NCBI RefSeq assembly: GCF_000744705.1
Contig: NZ_JQML01000001.1
Coordinates: 6,148,017-6,212,016, forward strand
Origin: Streptacidiphilus albus JL83
GTDB taxonomy: Bacteria; Actinomycetota; Actinomycetes; Streptomycetales; Streptomycetaceae
Direction of reading: 5' to 3'
Length of the DNA stretch: 64,000 nt
The position numbers and the translations under genes are program-made. The first letter of the stretch is position 1; every line of letters starts with the position of its first letter. Shown piece after piece: positions 56,611 to 64,000 of the stretch. Below the pieces are notes generated by a model that was not told the DNA's origin, searched no databases, and saw only the letters and a list, made by a program, of their open reading frames with translations.

Positions 56611-59085
56611 TTGACGGATCGCCAGCAGGCAACGGCAGGACAGCAGCAGCCCGGCTCCGGGTCCGGGCAGCCCAGCGGCTACGCGGCCCAGCGGCTGCAC
56701 CTGCTCCGCGAGGACGCCCGCACCGGCGCGGCCCGCCGCCGCGCGCTGGCCGAGCTCACCGACCGCTGGCTGGCCGGACTGTTCTCCACCGCCGCCGACG
56801 GCCTCACCGGCGTCGCCCTGGTCGCCGTCGGCGGCTACGGGCGCGGTGAGCTCTCCCCGCGCAGCGACCTGGACCTGCTGCTGCTCCACGACGGCGGCGC
56901 CAGGGGCAAGGCCGTCCCGGCCCTGGCCGAGCAGCTCTGGTACCCGGTCTGGGACAACGGCATCGCCCTCGACCACTCGGTCCGGGACCTCTCCACCGCC
57001 CGCAAGGTGGCCGGCGAGGACCTCAAGGTCCAGCTCGGCCTGCTGGACGCCCGTCACCTCGCCGGAGACGCCGACCTCACCGCCGGTCTGCGCTCGGCCG
57101 TGCTGGCCGACTGGCGGGCCGGGGCGCTCCGCCGACTGCCCGAGCTGCACGCCCTGTGCCGGGAGCGGGCCGAACGCCACGGCGAGCTGTCCTTCCTGCT
57201 GGAGCCCGACCTCAAGGAGGCCCGAGGCGGCCTGCGCGACCTGACCGCGCTGGACGCCGTCGCCGCCTCCTGGATCGCCGACGCCCCGCGCGCCGGGCTG
57301 GCCGAGGCCGGGGCCCGGCTGGCCGACGTCCGCGACACCCTGCACCTGGTCACCGGACGGGCCACCGACCGGCTCAGCCTCCAGGAGCAGGACCAGGTCG
57401 CCGCCGAGCTGGGCGTGCTGGACGCCGACATCCTGCTGCGCCAGGTCTACGAGGCCGCCCGGACCGTCGCCTACGCCGGCGACGTCACCTGGCGCGAGGT
57501 CGACCGGGTGCTCCGTTCCCGCAGCGGCAGGCTGCGCCGCAGCACCCGCTTCGGCTTCGGCACCTCGGCCCGGGGCACGGTCGAGCGCACCCCGCTGGCC
57601 GAGGGCGTGGTCGAGCAGGACGGCGAGGCCGTGCTCGCGGCGGCGGCCAGACCGGCCGCCGACCCGGTGCTGCCGCTGCGCGCCGCCGCAGCCGCCGCGC
57701 AGGCCGCGCTGCCGCTGGCCCCCTCCACCGCCAAGCGGCTGGCCGCCGAAACCCGGCCGATGCCGGTGCCCTGGCCGGACGAGGCCCGCGAGCAGCTGGT
57801 CACCCTGCTGGGCGCGGGCGAGAGCGCGATCCCGGTCTGGGAGGCGATGGAGGCCGAGGGCCTGGTCACCCGGCTGCTGCCGGACTGGGACCGGGTCCGC
57901 TGCCGTCCGCAGCGGAACGCGGTGCACCGCTGGACGGTCGACCGGCACCTGGTCGAGACGGCGGTCCGGGCCGCGGCGCTCACCCGCCGGGTGGCCCGGC
58001 CCGACCTGCTGCTGGTTGCGGCGCTGCTGCACGACATCGGCAAGGGCTGGCCCGGCGACCACTCCGAGGCGGGAGAGGTGATCACCCGCGACGTCGCGGC
58101 CCGGCTGGGCTTCGCCAAGGCGGACGTGGAGACGCTCGCGCTGCTGGTCCGCCACCACCTGCTGCTGGTGGACACGGCGACCCGGCGCGACCTGGACGAC
58201 CCGGCCACGGTCGCCGCGATCACCTCGGTCGTCGGCAGCACCGGCACCCTGGAGCTGCTGCACGCGCTGACCGAGGCCGACGCGCTGGCTACCGGACCGG
58301 CGGCGTGGAGCAGCTGGCGGGCCGCGCTGGTGGCCGACCTGAGCCGGCGCGCCGCCGAGGCGCTGACCCTGGCCGGGGGCGGGGCGGCGGGAGGCGCGGG
58401 CGGCGGCGAGCAGCCGGAGCCCTCGGCCGAGGAGGAGCGGCTGGCGGTGGAGGCGGCCCGCACCGAGGGCCCGGTGCTGTCGCTCAGGGCCGAGTCGGAG
58501 CAGGCACTCGACCAGGTCGGCGAGCAGTTGGGGGTGACCCTGACGCTGGCGCTGCCGGAGCGTCCGGCGGTGCTGGCGACGGTGGCCGGGGTGCTGGCGC
58601 TGCACCGGCTGACGGTCAGGGCGGCGGCGATCCGGGTGCTGGACCCGATCGGCGCGGGCGCGGTGCTCGCGCTGACCTGGCAGGTCGCCGCCGAGTTCGG
58701 CGAGGTGCCGGAGGCGGCCCGGCTGCGCGCCGACATCCGGCGGGCACTGGACGGCGGGCTGGACGTCAGCCGCCGCCTGGCCGAGCGGGACGCCTCCGCG
58801 CCCCGCCGCCGGGGGAGCGTGGCGCCGCCGCCCCGGGTCACCGTCGCCGCCGGCGGCTCCGCCTCGGCGACCGTGCTGGAGGTCCGCGCCCACGACGCCC
58901 CGGGGCTGCTGCACCGGATCGGCCGGGCGCTGGAGGCCACCGGGGTGCGGGTCCGGACGGCCAGGATCTCCACCCTGGGCGCGGACGCGGTCGACGCCTT
59001 CTACGTGACCGGCCCGGACGGCCGCCCGCTCGCGGCCGGGCGGGCCGCCGAGGTGGCCCGGTCGGTGGAGCGGGCCCTGTCCTGA
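56611..59085 (+). CDS. glnD: [Protein-PII] uridylyl/adenylyltransferase
   Basis: 824 aa. TTG start with GGGAG 6 nt upstream. Nucleotidyltransferase site GGYGRGELSPRSDLDLLL near 71, HD domain LLHDIGKGWPGDHS near 475 and two C-terminal ACT domains (RPAVLATVAGVLALH, APGLLHRIGRALEATG). In Streptomyces it adenylylates and de-adenylylates GlnK. 145 bp after glnK, same direction. Confidence 0.95.
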   Translation: MTDRQQATAGQQQPGSGSGQPSGYAAQRLHLLREDARTGAARRRALAELTDRWLAGLFSTAADGLTGVALVAVGGYGRGELSPRSDLDLLLLHDGGARGKAVPALAEQLWYPVWDNGIALDHSVRDLSTARKVAGEDLKVQLGLLDARHLAGDADLTAGLRSAVLADWRAGALRRLPELHALCRERAERHGELSFLLEPDLKEARGGLRDLTALDAVAASWIADAPRAGLAEAGARLADVRDTLHLVTGRATDRLSLQEQDQVAAELGVLDADILLRQVYEAARTVAYAGDVTWREVDRVLRSRSGRLRRSTRFGFGTSARGTVERTPLAEGVVEQDGEAVLAAAARPAADPVLPLRAAAAAAQAALPLAPSTAKRLAAETRPMPVPWPDEAREQLVTLLGAGESAIPVWEAMEAEGLVTRLLPDWDRVRCRPQRNAVHRWTVDRHLVETAVRAAALTRRVARPDLLLVAALLHDIGKGWPGDHSEAGEVITRDVAARLGFAKADVETLALLVRHHLLLVDTATRRDLDDPATVAAITSVVGSTGTLELLHALTEADALATGPAAWSSWRAALVADLSRRAAEALTLAGGGAAGGAGGGEQPEPSAEEERLAVEAARTEGPVLSLRAESEQALDQVGEQLGVTLTLALPERPAVLATVAGVLALHRLTVRAAAIRVLDPIGAGAVLALTWQVAAEFGEVPEAARLRADIRRALDGGLDVSRRLAERDASAPRRRGSVAPPPRVTVAAGGSASATVLEVRAHDAPGLLHRIGRALEATGVRVRTARISTLGADAVDAFYVTGPDGRPLAAGRAAEVARSVERALS

Positions 59086-59209
59086 GCGCCGCGCCGGGCC
59101 CGGCCCCGGGAAGAGCTCGGGGGTGGGTGGGTTCCGCCGCGCGCGGAGCCGGATACCCTGGTGGGCGACACCCTTATCCGCACCCGAGCCACGAGGACCC
59201 GCGACCGAC

Positions 59210-60766
59210 GTGTTCGATACCCTTTCCGACCGCCTCGCAGCGACGTTCAAGAACCTCCGTGGCAAGGGGCGCCTGTCCGAAGCGGACATCGACGCCACCT
59301 GCCGTGAGATCCGCATCGCCCTGCTGGAGGCCGATGTCGCGCTTCCCGCCGTGCGGGCGTTCATCAAGCAGGTCAAGGAGCGCGCGCTCGGCGCGGAGGT
59401 CTCCGGTGCGCTGAACCCGGCGCAGCAGGTTGTCAAGATCGTCAACGAGGAGCTCGTCGGCATCCTCGGCGGCGAGACCCGCCGGCTGCGCTACGCCAAG
59501 ACCGGTCCGACCGTGATCATGCTCGCGGGTCTCCAGGGCGCCGGCAAGACCACGCTGGCCGGAAAGCTCGGCCGCTGGCTGAAGGACCAGAAGCACACCC
59601 CGCTGCTGGTCGCCTGCGACCTGCAGCGCCCCAACGCGGTGACCCAGCTCTCGGTGGTCGCCGACCGCGCCGGCGTGGCGATCTACGCCCCGGAGCCCGG
59701 CAACGGCGTCGGCGACCCGGTCAAGGTCGCCCGCGACTCCATCGAGTACGCCAAGACCAAGCAGTACGACGTGGTGATCGTCGACACCGCCGGCCGGCTC
59801 GGCATCGACACCGAGATGATGCAGCAGGCCGCGGACATCCGCGCCGCGGTCAACCCGGACGAGGTGCTCTTCGTCGTCGACGCGATGATCGGCCAGGACG
59901 CGGTCACCACCGCCCAGGCCTTCCTCGAAGGCGTCGACTTCACCGGTGTGGTGCTGTCCAAGCTGGACGGCGACGCCCGAGGCGGCGCCGCGCTGTCGGT
60001 GGCCCACCTCACCGGCCGTCAGATCATGTTCGCCTCCAACGGCGAGCAGCTGACCGACTTCGACGCCTTCCACCCGGACCGGATGGCCTCGCGCATCCTG
60101 GACATGGGCGACATGCTCAGCCTGATCGAGCAGGCCGAGAAGACGTTCAGCCAGGACGAGGCCGCCAAGATGGCGTCCAAGCTGGCGAGCAAGAACGGCA
60201 AGGAGTTCGGCCTCGGGGACTTCCTGTCCCAGCTGGAGCAGGTCTCCAAGATGGGCTCGATCTCCAAGCTGCTGGGCATGCTGCCGGGCATGGCGCAGAT
60301 GCGCGACCAGATCAACAGCATCGACGACCGGGACGTCGCCCGGATCGGCGCGATCATCAAGTCGATGACCCAGGCCGAGCGGGACGACCCGAAGATCATC
60401 AACGGCTCGCGCCGCGCCCGTATCGCCAAGGGCTCCGGGGTGCACGTCTCCGAGGTCAACAACCTGGTCGAGCGCTTCTTCGAGGCCCGGAAGATGATGT
60501 CGGCGATGGCCGGCGGCAAGGGCATCCCCGGGATGCCGGGCATGCCGGGGATGGGCGGCGGCGGTGCCCGCAAGCCCAAGCAGCAGAAGCAGGCCAAGGG
60601 CAAGCAGAAGTCCGGCAACCCGCTGAAGCGCGCCGCCGAGCAGAAGGCGGCGCTGGAGCGCAAGGCCGAGCCGGCCCCGGGCGCGAACGGCAGCCCCTTC
60701 GGCCCCGGTGCCGCCCAGCTGCCGGACAACTTCGAGCTCCCCAAGGAGTTCAAGGACCTCCTCTGA
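59210..60766 (+). CDS. ffh: Signal recognition particle protein Ffh
   Basis: 518 aa from GTG 59210. NG domain with GLQGAGKTTLAGKL, DLQRPNAVTQL, VDTAGRLGID, SKLDGDARGG; M domain at 300-450 with LLGMLPGMAQM and SGVHVSEVNNLV for RNA and signal binding. The tail is Lys-rich then Pro/Gly. Confidence 0.97.
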   Translation: MFDTLSDRLAATFKNLRGKGRLSEADIDATCREIRIALLEADVALPAVRAFIKQVKERALGAEVSGALNPAQQVVKIVNEELVGILGGETRRLRYAKTGPTVIMLAGLQGAGKTTLAGKLGRWLKDQKHTPLLVACDLQRPNAVTQLSVVADRAGVAIYAPEPGNGVGDPVKVARDSIEYAKTKQYDVVIVDTAGRLGIDTEMMQQAADIRAAVNPDEVLFVVDAMIGQDAVTTAQAFLEGVDFTGVVLSKLDGDARGGAALSVAHLTGRQIMFASNGEQLTDFDAFHPDRMASRILDMGDMLSLIEQAEKTFSQDEAAKMASKLASKNGKEFGLGDFLSQLEQVSKMGSISKLLGMLPGMAQMRDQINSIDDRDVARIGAIIKSMTQAERDDPKIINGSRRARIAKGSGVHVSEVNNLVERFFEARKMMSAMAGGKGIPGMPGMPGMGGGGARKPKQQKQAKGKQKSGNPLKRAAEQKAALERKAEPAPGANGSPFGPGAAQLPDNFELPKEFKDLL

Positions 60767-60805
60767 GTGATTCGGGGTGCTGTGCGCATACGCAATGATG
60801 TGCGG

Positions 60806-61324
60806 ATGCGAGTGGAGATCCGAACCCCGAAACTGTCCGATGCCGCCGCCTACGCCGCCGCCACGCGGCGCTCCGCCGAACACATCGGGCGGTGGAACCC
60901 GGTGGAGCCCGACGGCCTGGTCGACATGGTGCGCCGTCAGGGTGACGCCCTGCAGAGCTTCCTGATCGTCGACACCGAGGACGGCGGGTTGGTCGGCACC
61001 TGCAATGTCGCCAACATCACCCGTGGCCGCTTCCTGAACGCGACGCTCGGCTACAACTCGTACCTCCCGTACAACGGCACCGGCCGGATGAGCGAGGGGA
61101 TGCGGCTGGTCGTGGACCGCTGCTTCGCCCCGGAGGCCAGGGGCGGGCTGGGGCTGCACCGGCTGGAGATCAACGTCCAGCCGGAGAACGGCCCCTCGGT
61201 GGCGATGGCCAAGCGGCTCGGCTTCCGGCACGAGGGCTTCACCCCGCGGATGCTGTTCCTCCAGGATGCCTGGCGCGACCACGAGCGCTTCGCCCTCACG
61301 GCGGAGGAGTGGCCAGGGGTGTGA
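60806..61324 (+). CDS. GNAT-family N-acetyltransferase
   Basis: 172 aa from ATG 60806 (starts at 60767 and 60782 are possible and would add up to 13 residues). [33 protein letters not shown] and the C-terminal [20 protein letters not shown] with acetyl-CoA-binding pattern, as in RimJ/RimL types. Substrate unknown. Confidence 0.88.
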   Translation: MRVEIRTPKLSDAAAYAAATRRSAEHIGRWNPVEPDGLVDMVRRQGDALQSFLIVDTEDGGLVGTCNVANITRGRFLNATLGYNSYLPYNGTGRMSEGMRLVVDRCFAPEARGGLGLHRLEINVQPENGPSVAMAKRLGFRHEGFTPRMLFLQDAWRDHERFALTAEEWPGV

Positions 61325-61391
61325 GCCGGGGTGTGCCCCGGGGGTCGTTCGGCGGTGCGCTGTCTGGCGGGCTGTCAGCTGTGTCCGTATT

Positions 61392-61405
61392 GTCACAATT
61401 GTGAC
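61392..61405. promoter_or_regulatory. 14-bp palindrome over the ftsH start codon
   Basis: GTCACAATTGTGAC is a perfect palindrome whose second half includes the GTG start at 61401. A protein bound here would block translation-initiation region transcription. Confidence 0.45.
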
Positions 61406-63332
61406 TACTCCTGTGCCGCCCCGCCGCAACCCCGACCAGCCGTGGCGGTCGGAGGGCGCCCCGCAGCCGCCGAAGCCACCGGGCAAGGCGCCGGGGCCGC
61501 GCCGGGGCTGGATCAGCCTGGTGCTGATGGCCCTGGTCGCCTACCTCGTGGCGGACCTGCTGCTGAACCTGTTCACCGGCGGCGGGAACAGCATCAGCGT
61601 CACCTACACGGAGTTCACCAAACAGCTGAAGGCCGGCCAGATCTCCGAGATCTACGCCAAGGGCGACACCATCCAGGGCAAGCTCAAGGCGGCCCAGCCC
61701 AAGCCCGACAACGGCAAGGGCACCTACAACGCCTTCACCACCCAGCGGCCGGTCTTCGCCGACGACGACCTCTGGACCGAACTGGTGGCGCAGAACGTCA
61801 CCGTCGACGCCGAGCCGGTCATCCGCGAGCGCAGTGTGCTGGTCAACCTGCTGATCTCGCTCGCCCCGATGCTGCTGCTGGTCCTGCTCTGGGTGGTGAT
61901 CGCCCGGCGGATGAGCTCCGGCGGCGGCCTCGGCGGCCTGGCCAGGAAGGCGCCGCCGAAGCCGGTCACCCCCGGGGCCGACGACCGGCGCACCACCTTC
62001 GCCGACGTGGCCGGCATCGACGAGGTCAAGGCCGAGCTGACCGAGGTCGTGGACTTCCTCAAGCGCCCGCAGGCCTACCGCGCCATGGGCGCCAAGCTGC
62101 CGGGCGGCGTGCTGCTGGCCGGTCCGCCCGGCACCGGCAAGACCCTGCTGGCCCGCGCCGTGGCCGGCGAGGCGGGAGTGCCGTTCTTCTCGGCCTCCGC
62201 CTCCGAGTTCATCGAGATGATCGTCGGGGTCGGCGCCTCCCGGGTCAGGGAACTGTTCTCCGAGGCCCGCAAGGTCGCCCCGTCGATCATCTTCATCGAC
62301 GAGATCGACACCATCGGCCGAACCCGCGGCGCCAATGCCATGGGCGGCCACGACGAGCGCGAGCAGACGCTCAATCAGATCCTCACCGAGATGGACGGCT
62401 TCTCCGGCTCGGAGGGGGTGGTGGTGATCGCCGCCACCAACCGCTCCGAGATCCTCGACTCGGCGCTGCTCCGCCCCGGCCGTTTCGACCGGGTGGTCAC
62501 CGTCAGCCCGCCGGACCGGGCCGGCCGCGCCGCCATCCTCCGGATCCACACCCGGGACATCCCGCTGGCCGCCGACGTCGACCTGGACCAGGTCGCCCGG
62601 ACCACCCCCGGGATGACCGGCGCCGACCTGGCCAACCTGGCCAACGAGGCGGCGCTGCTCGCGGTGAAGCGCGGCCTGACCGAGGTCCGGGCCAGGGAGT
62701 TCTCCGACGCCCTGGAGAAGGTGCAGCTGGGCGCGGAGCGCTCGCTGGTCATGCCGGACGAGGAGCGCCGCCGTACCGCCTACCACGAGTCGGGCCACGC
62801 CCTGCTGGGGATGCTGCACCCGGGCGCCGACCCGGTGCGCAAGATCACGATCGTGCCGCGCGGCCGGGCCCTCGGCGTCACCCTGTCCACCCCGGACGCC
62901 GACCGCTACTCCTACACCGAGGAGTACCTGCGCGCCCGGATCATCGGCGCGCTCGGCGGGATGGCCGCCGAGCAGGTGGTCTACGGCGTGATCACCACCG
63001 GCGCGGAGAGTGACCTGGAGCAGGTCACCTACATCGCCCGGGGGATGGCCGGACGCTGGGGGATGAGCGAGAAGGTCGGCCGGCTCACCGCGGTCCCGGG
63101 CGACAGTCAGGCCCCCTACGGACTCTCCTCCGCCCCGGCGACCCTCGACGCGGTCGACGGCGAGGCCCGGCGCATCGTCGCCGAGTGCTACGAGGCGGCG
63201 TGCCGTCAGCTGACCGAGTACCGGCCCAAGCTGGACGCGCTGGCCGCGGCGCTGATGGAGCACGAGACCCTGGACGAGGAGGCCGCGTACCGCGCCGCGG
63301 GGATGCCGAGGATGCACAAGGGCGGCAACTGA
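61401..63332 (+). CDS. ftsH: ATP-dependent zinc metalloprotease FtsH family
   Basis: 643 aa. GTG 61401. TM1 at 36-55, an extracytoplasmic loop about 56-150, TM2 at 150-172, AAA+ domain with GPPGTGKT (243-250), FIDEIDTIG and the second-region RFDRVVTV, then the protease with HESGH (462-466) and third ligand Asp in GAESDLEQ. Shorter at both ends than many FtsH. A separate main FtsH elsewhere is likely (inference). Confidence 0.93.
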   Translation: MTTPVPPRRNPDQPWRSEGAPQPPKPPGKAPGPRRGWISLVLMALVAYLVADLLLNLFTGGGNSISVTYTEFTKQLKAGQISEIYAKGDTIQGKLKAAQPKPDNGKGTYNAFTTQRPVFADDDLWTELVAQNVTVDAEPVIRERSVLVNLLISLAPMLLLVLLWVVIARRMSSGGGLGGLARKAPPKPVTPGADDRRTTFADVAGIDEVKAELTEVVDFLKRPQAYRAMGAKLPGGVLLAGPPGTGKTLLARAVAGEAGVPFFSASASEFIEMIVGVGASRVRELFSEARKVAPSIIFIDEIDTIGRTRGANAMGGHDEREQTLNQILTEMDGFSGSEGVVVIAATNRSEILDSALLRPGRFDRVVTVSPPDRAGRAAILRIHTRDIPLAADVDLDQVARTTPGMTGADLANLANEAALLAVKRGLTEVRAREFSDALEKVQLGAERSLVMPDEERRRTAYHESGHALLGMLHPGADPVRKITIVPRGRALGVTLSTPDADRYSYTEEYLRARIIGALGGMAAEQVVYGVITTGAESDLEQVTYIARGMAGRWGMSEKVGRLTAVPGDSQAPYGLSSAPATLDAVDGEARRIVAECYEAACRQLTEYRPKLDALAAALMEHETLDEEAAYRAAGMPRMHKGGN

Positions 63333-63337
63333 CCGCC

Positions 63338-64000
63338 CTAGCCGACCCGCTCCGCGACCGTGTAGCGAAAGACGTTCTCCATCCGCACCGACCCGTCCTC
63401 GCGCAGGTACGGGTGCAGCGCCTCGGCGATCTCCTTGCGGACCTGGCGTTCGCCCGAGTGGTCCGCGGCCGCGTCGAAGACGCCCATCGCCAGCAGGCCG
63501 CGGACCGCGCTGTCCAGGTCCGGGTAGGCGAAGGGGCAGCAGACCAGGCCGCCGCCGCCGAGCCGCAGCCCGGCGTCGGCGACCAGGCGCTCGACCGCGC
63601 CGGGCTCGCTCAGCGTGAACGGCGCGTAGCGGGCGCGCCGCAGCGGGTCGCTGAGCCGCCGGGCGACCTGGAGCACGGCCGTGCTCTGGCAGCGCTCCGA
63701 CGGACCCCAGGTCGCCAGCGCCACGTGCCCGCCCGGCACCGTCAGCCGCGCCGCGTCCCGTACCAGCGCCGCCGGGTCGGCGGTGCAGGACAGGTGCTCG
63801 AACGCGGTCACCAGCGAGTGCGCGGGGGCATGCCATCCGGCGCCCCCGGCCGGCGACAGCTCCCGGTAGACATCGCTCAGCACCCGGAGCGAACGGTCCT
63901 GCGCCAGCGAGCGCAGCTCCGCCTCGGGTTCGAGTCCGACCACCTCCGCGCCCCGGGCGGCGGCCAGCAGCAGCGCCAGCCCGGACCGGCAGCCCAGGCC
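63338..64000 (-). CDS. SAM-dependent methyltransferase, 5' end outside the window
   Basis: At least 221 codons; the frame continues beyond 64000. The SAM-binding segment GLGCRSGLALLLAA at the edge precedes GAEVVGLEPEAE; then HSLVTAFEHLSCTAD, PGGHVALATWGPSERC and a C-terminal YTVAERVG. Class I methyltransferase; substrate unknown. Converges with ftsH. Confidence 0.82.
   Translation of the reverse strand, partial: GLGCRSGLALLLAAARGAEVVGLEPEAELRSLAQDRSLRVLSDVYRELSPAGGAGWHAPAHSLVTAFEHLSCTADPAALVRDAARLTVPGGHVALATWGPSERCQSTAVLQVARRLSDPLRRARYAPFTLSEPGAVERLVADAGLRLGGGGLVCCPFAYPDLDSAVRGLLAMGVFDAAADHSGERQVRKEIAEALHPYLREDGSVRMENVFRYTVAERVG

Overview
The window is high-GC actinobacterial chromosome. Gene content and order match the core chromosome of Streptomycetaceae (Streptomyces, Kitasatospora or Streptacidiphilus): two tandem conservons, gltX, a Gln/Glu tRNA cluster, ndgR-leuCD, hupS, cofC, gpsA-ddl, thiL, rpmB, recG-rsmD-coaD, rpmF-rnc-mutM, smc, ftsY, nsdA, amtB-glnK-glnD and ffh. 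GTG starts are common and almost every third codon position is G or C. The order parallels what I remember of the S. coelicolor SCO5537-SCO5590 interval. That is recall, not a search. I see no phage, insertion sequence, CRISPR array or secondary-metabolite cluster.

Layout. (1) 1-10264, minus strand: two complete-looking conservons in tandem. Each has a CvnA sensor-kinase-like protein, a CvnB Roadblock protein, a CvnC DUF742 protein and a CvnD small GTPase; the last gene is cut by the window edge. (2) 10265-15090: a gene-poor divergent regulatory region, a 63-aa peptide gene, an FAH-family hydrolase, gltX, a HAD phosphatase and five tRNA genes (Gln-Glu-Glu-Glu-Gln). (3) 15109-24098: an ABC exporter pair, a GT-C type membrane glycosyltransferase, ndgR facing leuCD, a small acidic protein, lysine-tailed HU (hupS), a small beta-rich protein and cofC. 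(4) 24193-34788: plsC-gpsA-ddl, two membrane or lipoprotein genes, a stand-alone RAM-domain protein, thiL-pfkA-thiD, rpmB and a FakA-like kinase. (5) 34858-42696: recG, an HTH-like protein, rsmD, coaD, a coiled-coil DivIVA-like protein, DUF177-rpmF-rnc-mutM. (6) 42727-48499: a secreted CAP protein, acylphosphatase, a 67-aa coiled-coil protein and smc. (7) 48494-53000: the most accessory-looking part. It holds an orphan WXG100-like protein, an inositol-monophosphatase-family enzyme, the wreck of an ABC exporter gene, ftsY and a degenerate primase-polymerase-fold protein. (8) 53001-64000: nsdA, the nitrogen operon amtB-glnK-glnD behind a well-formed GlnR box, ffh, a GNAT acetyltransferase, an FtsH-type protease and a truncated methyltransferase.

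How it works together. The window joins translation (gltX, tRNAs, rpmB, rpmF, rsmD, rnc), protein targeting (ftsY and ffh), chromosome organisation (smc, hupS, recG), leucine and nitrogen regulation (NdgR-LeuCD, GlnR-AmtB-GlnK-GlnD), thiamine and CoA cofactor steps, and developmental signalling (the conservons and NsdA). The items most worth following up are the homogenised tandem conservons with matched disordered tails, the orphan WXG100-like gene ending flush against smc, the decayed ABC exporter, and several palindromes and tandem repeats in intergenic DNA. I did not find a clearly new multi-gene system.
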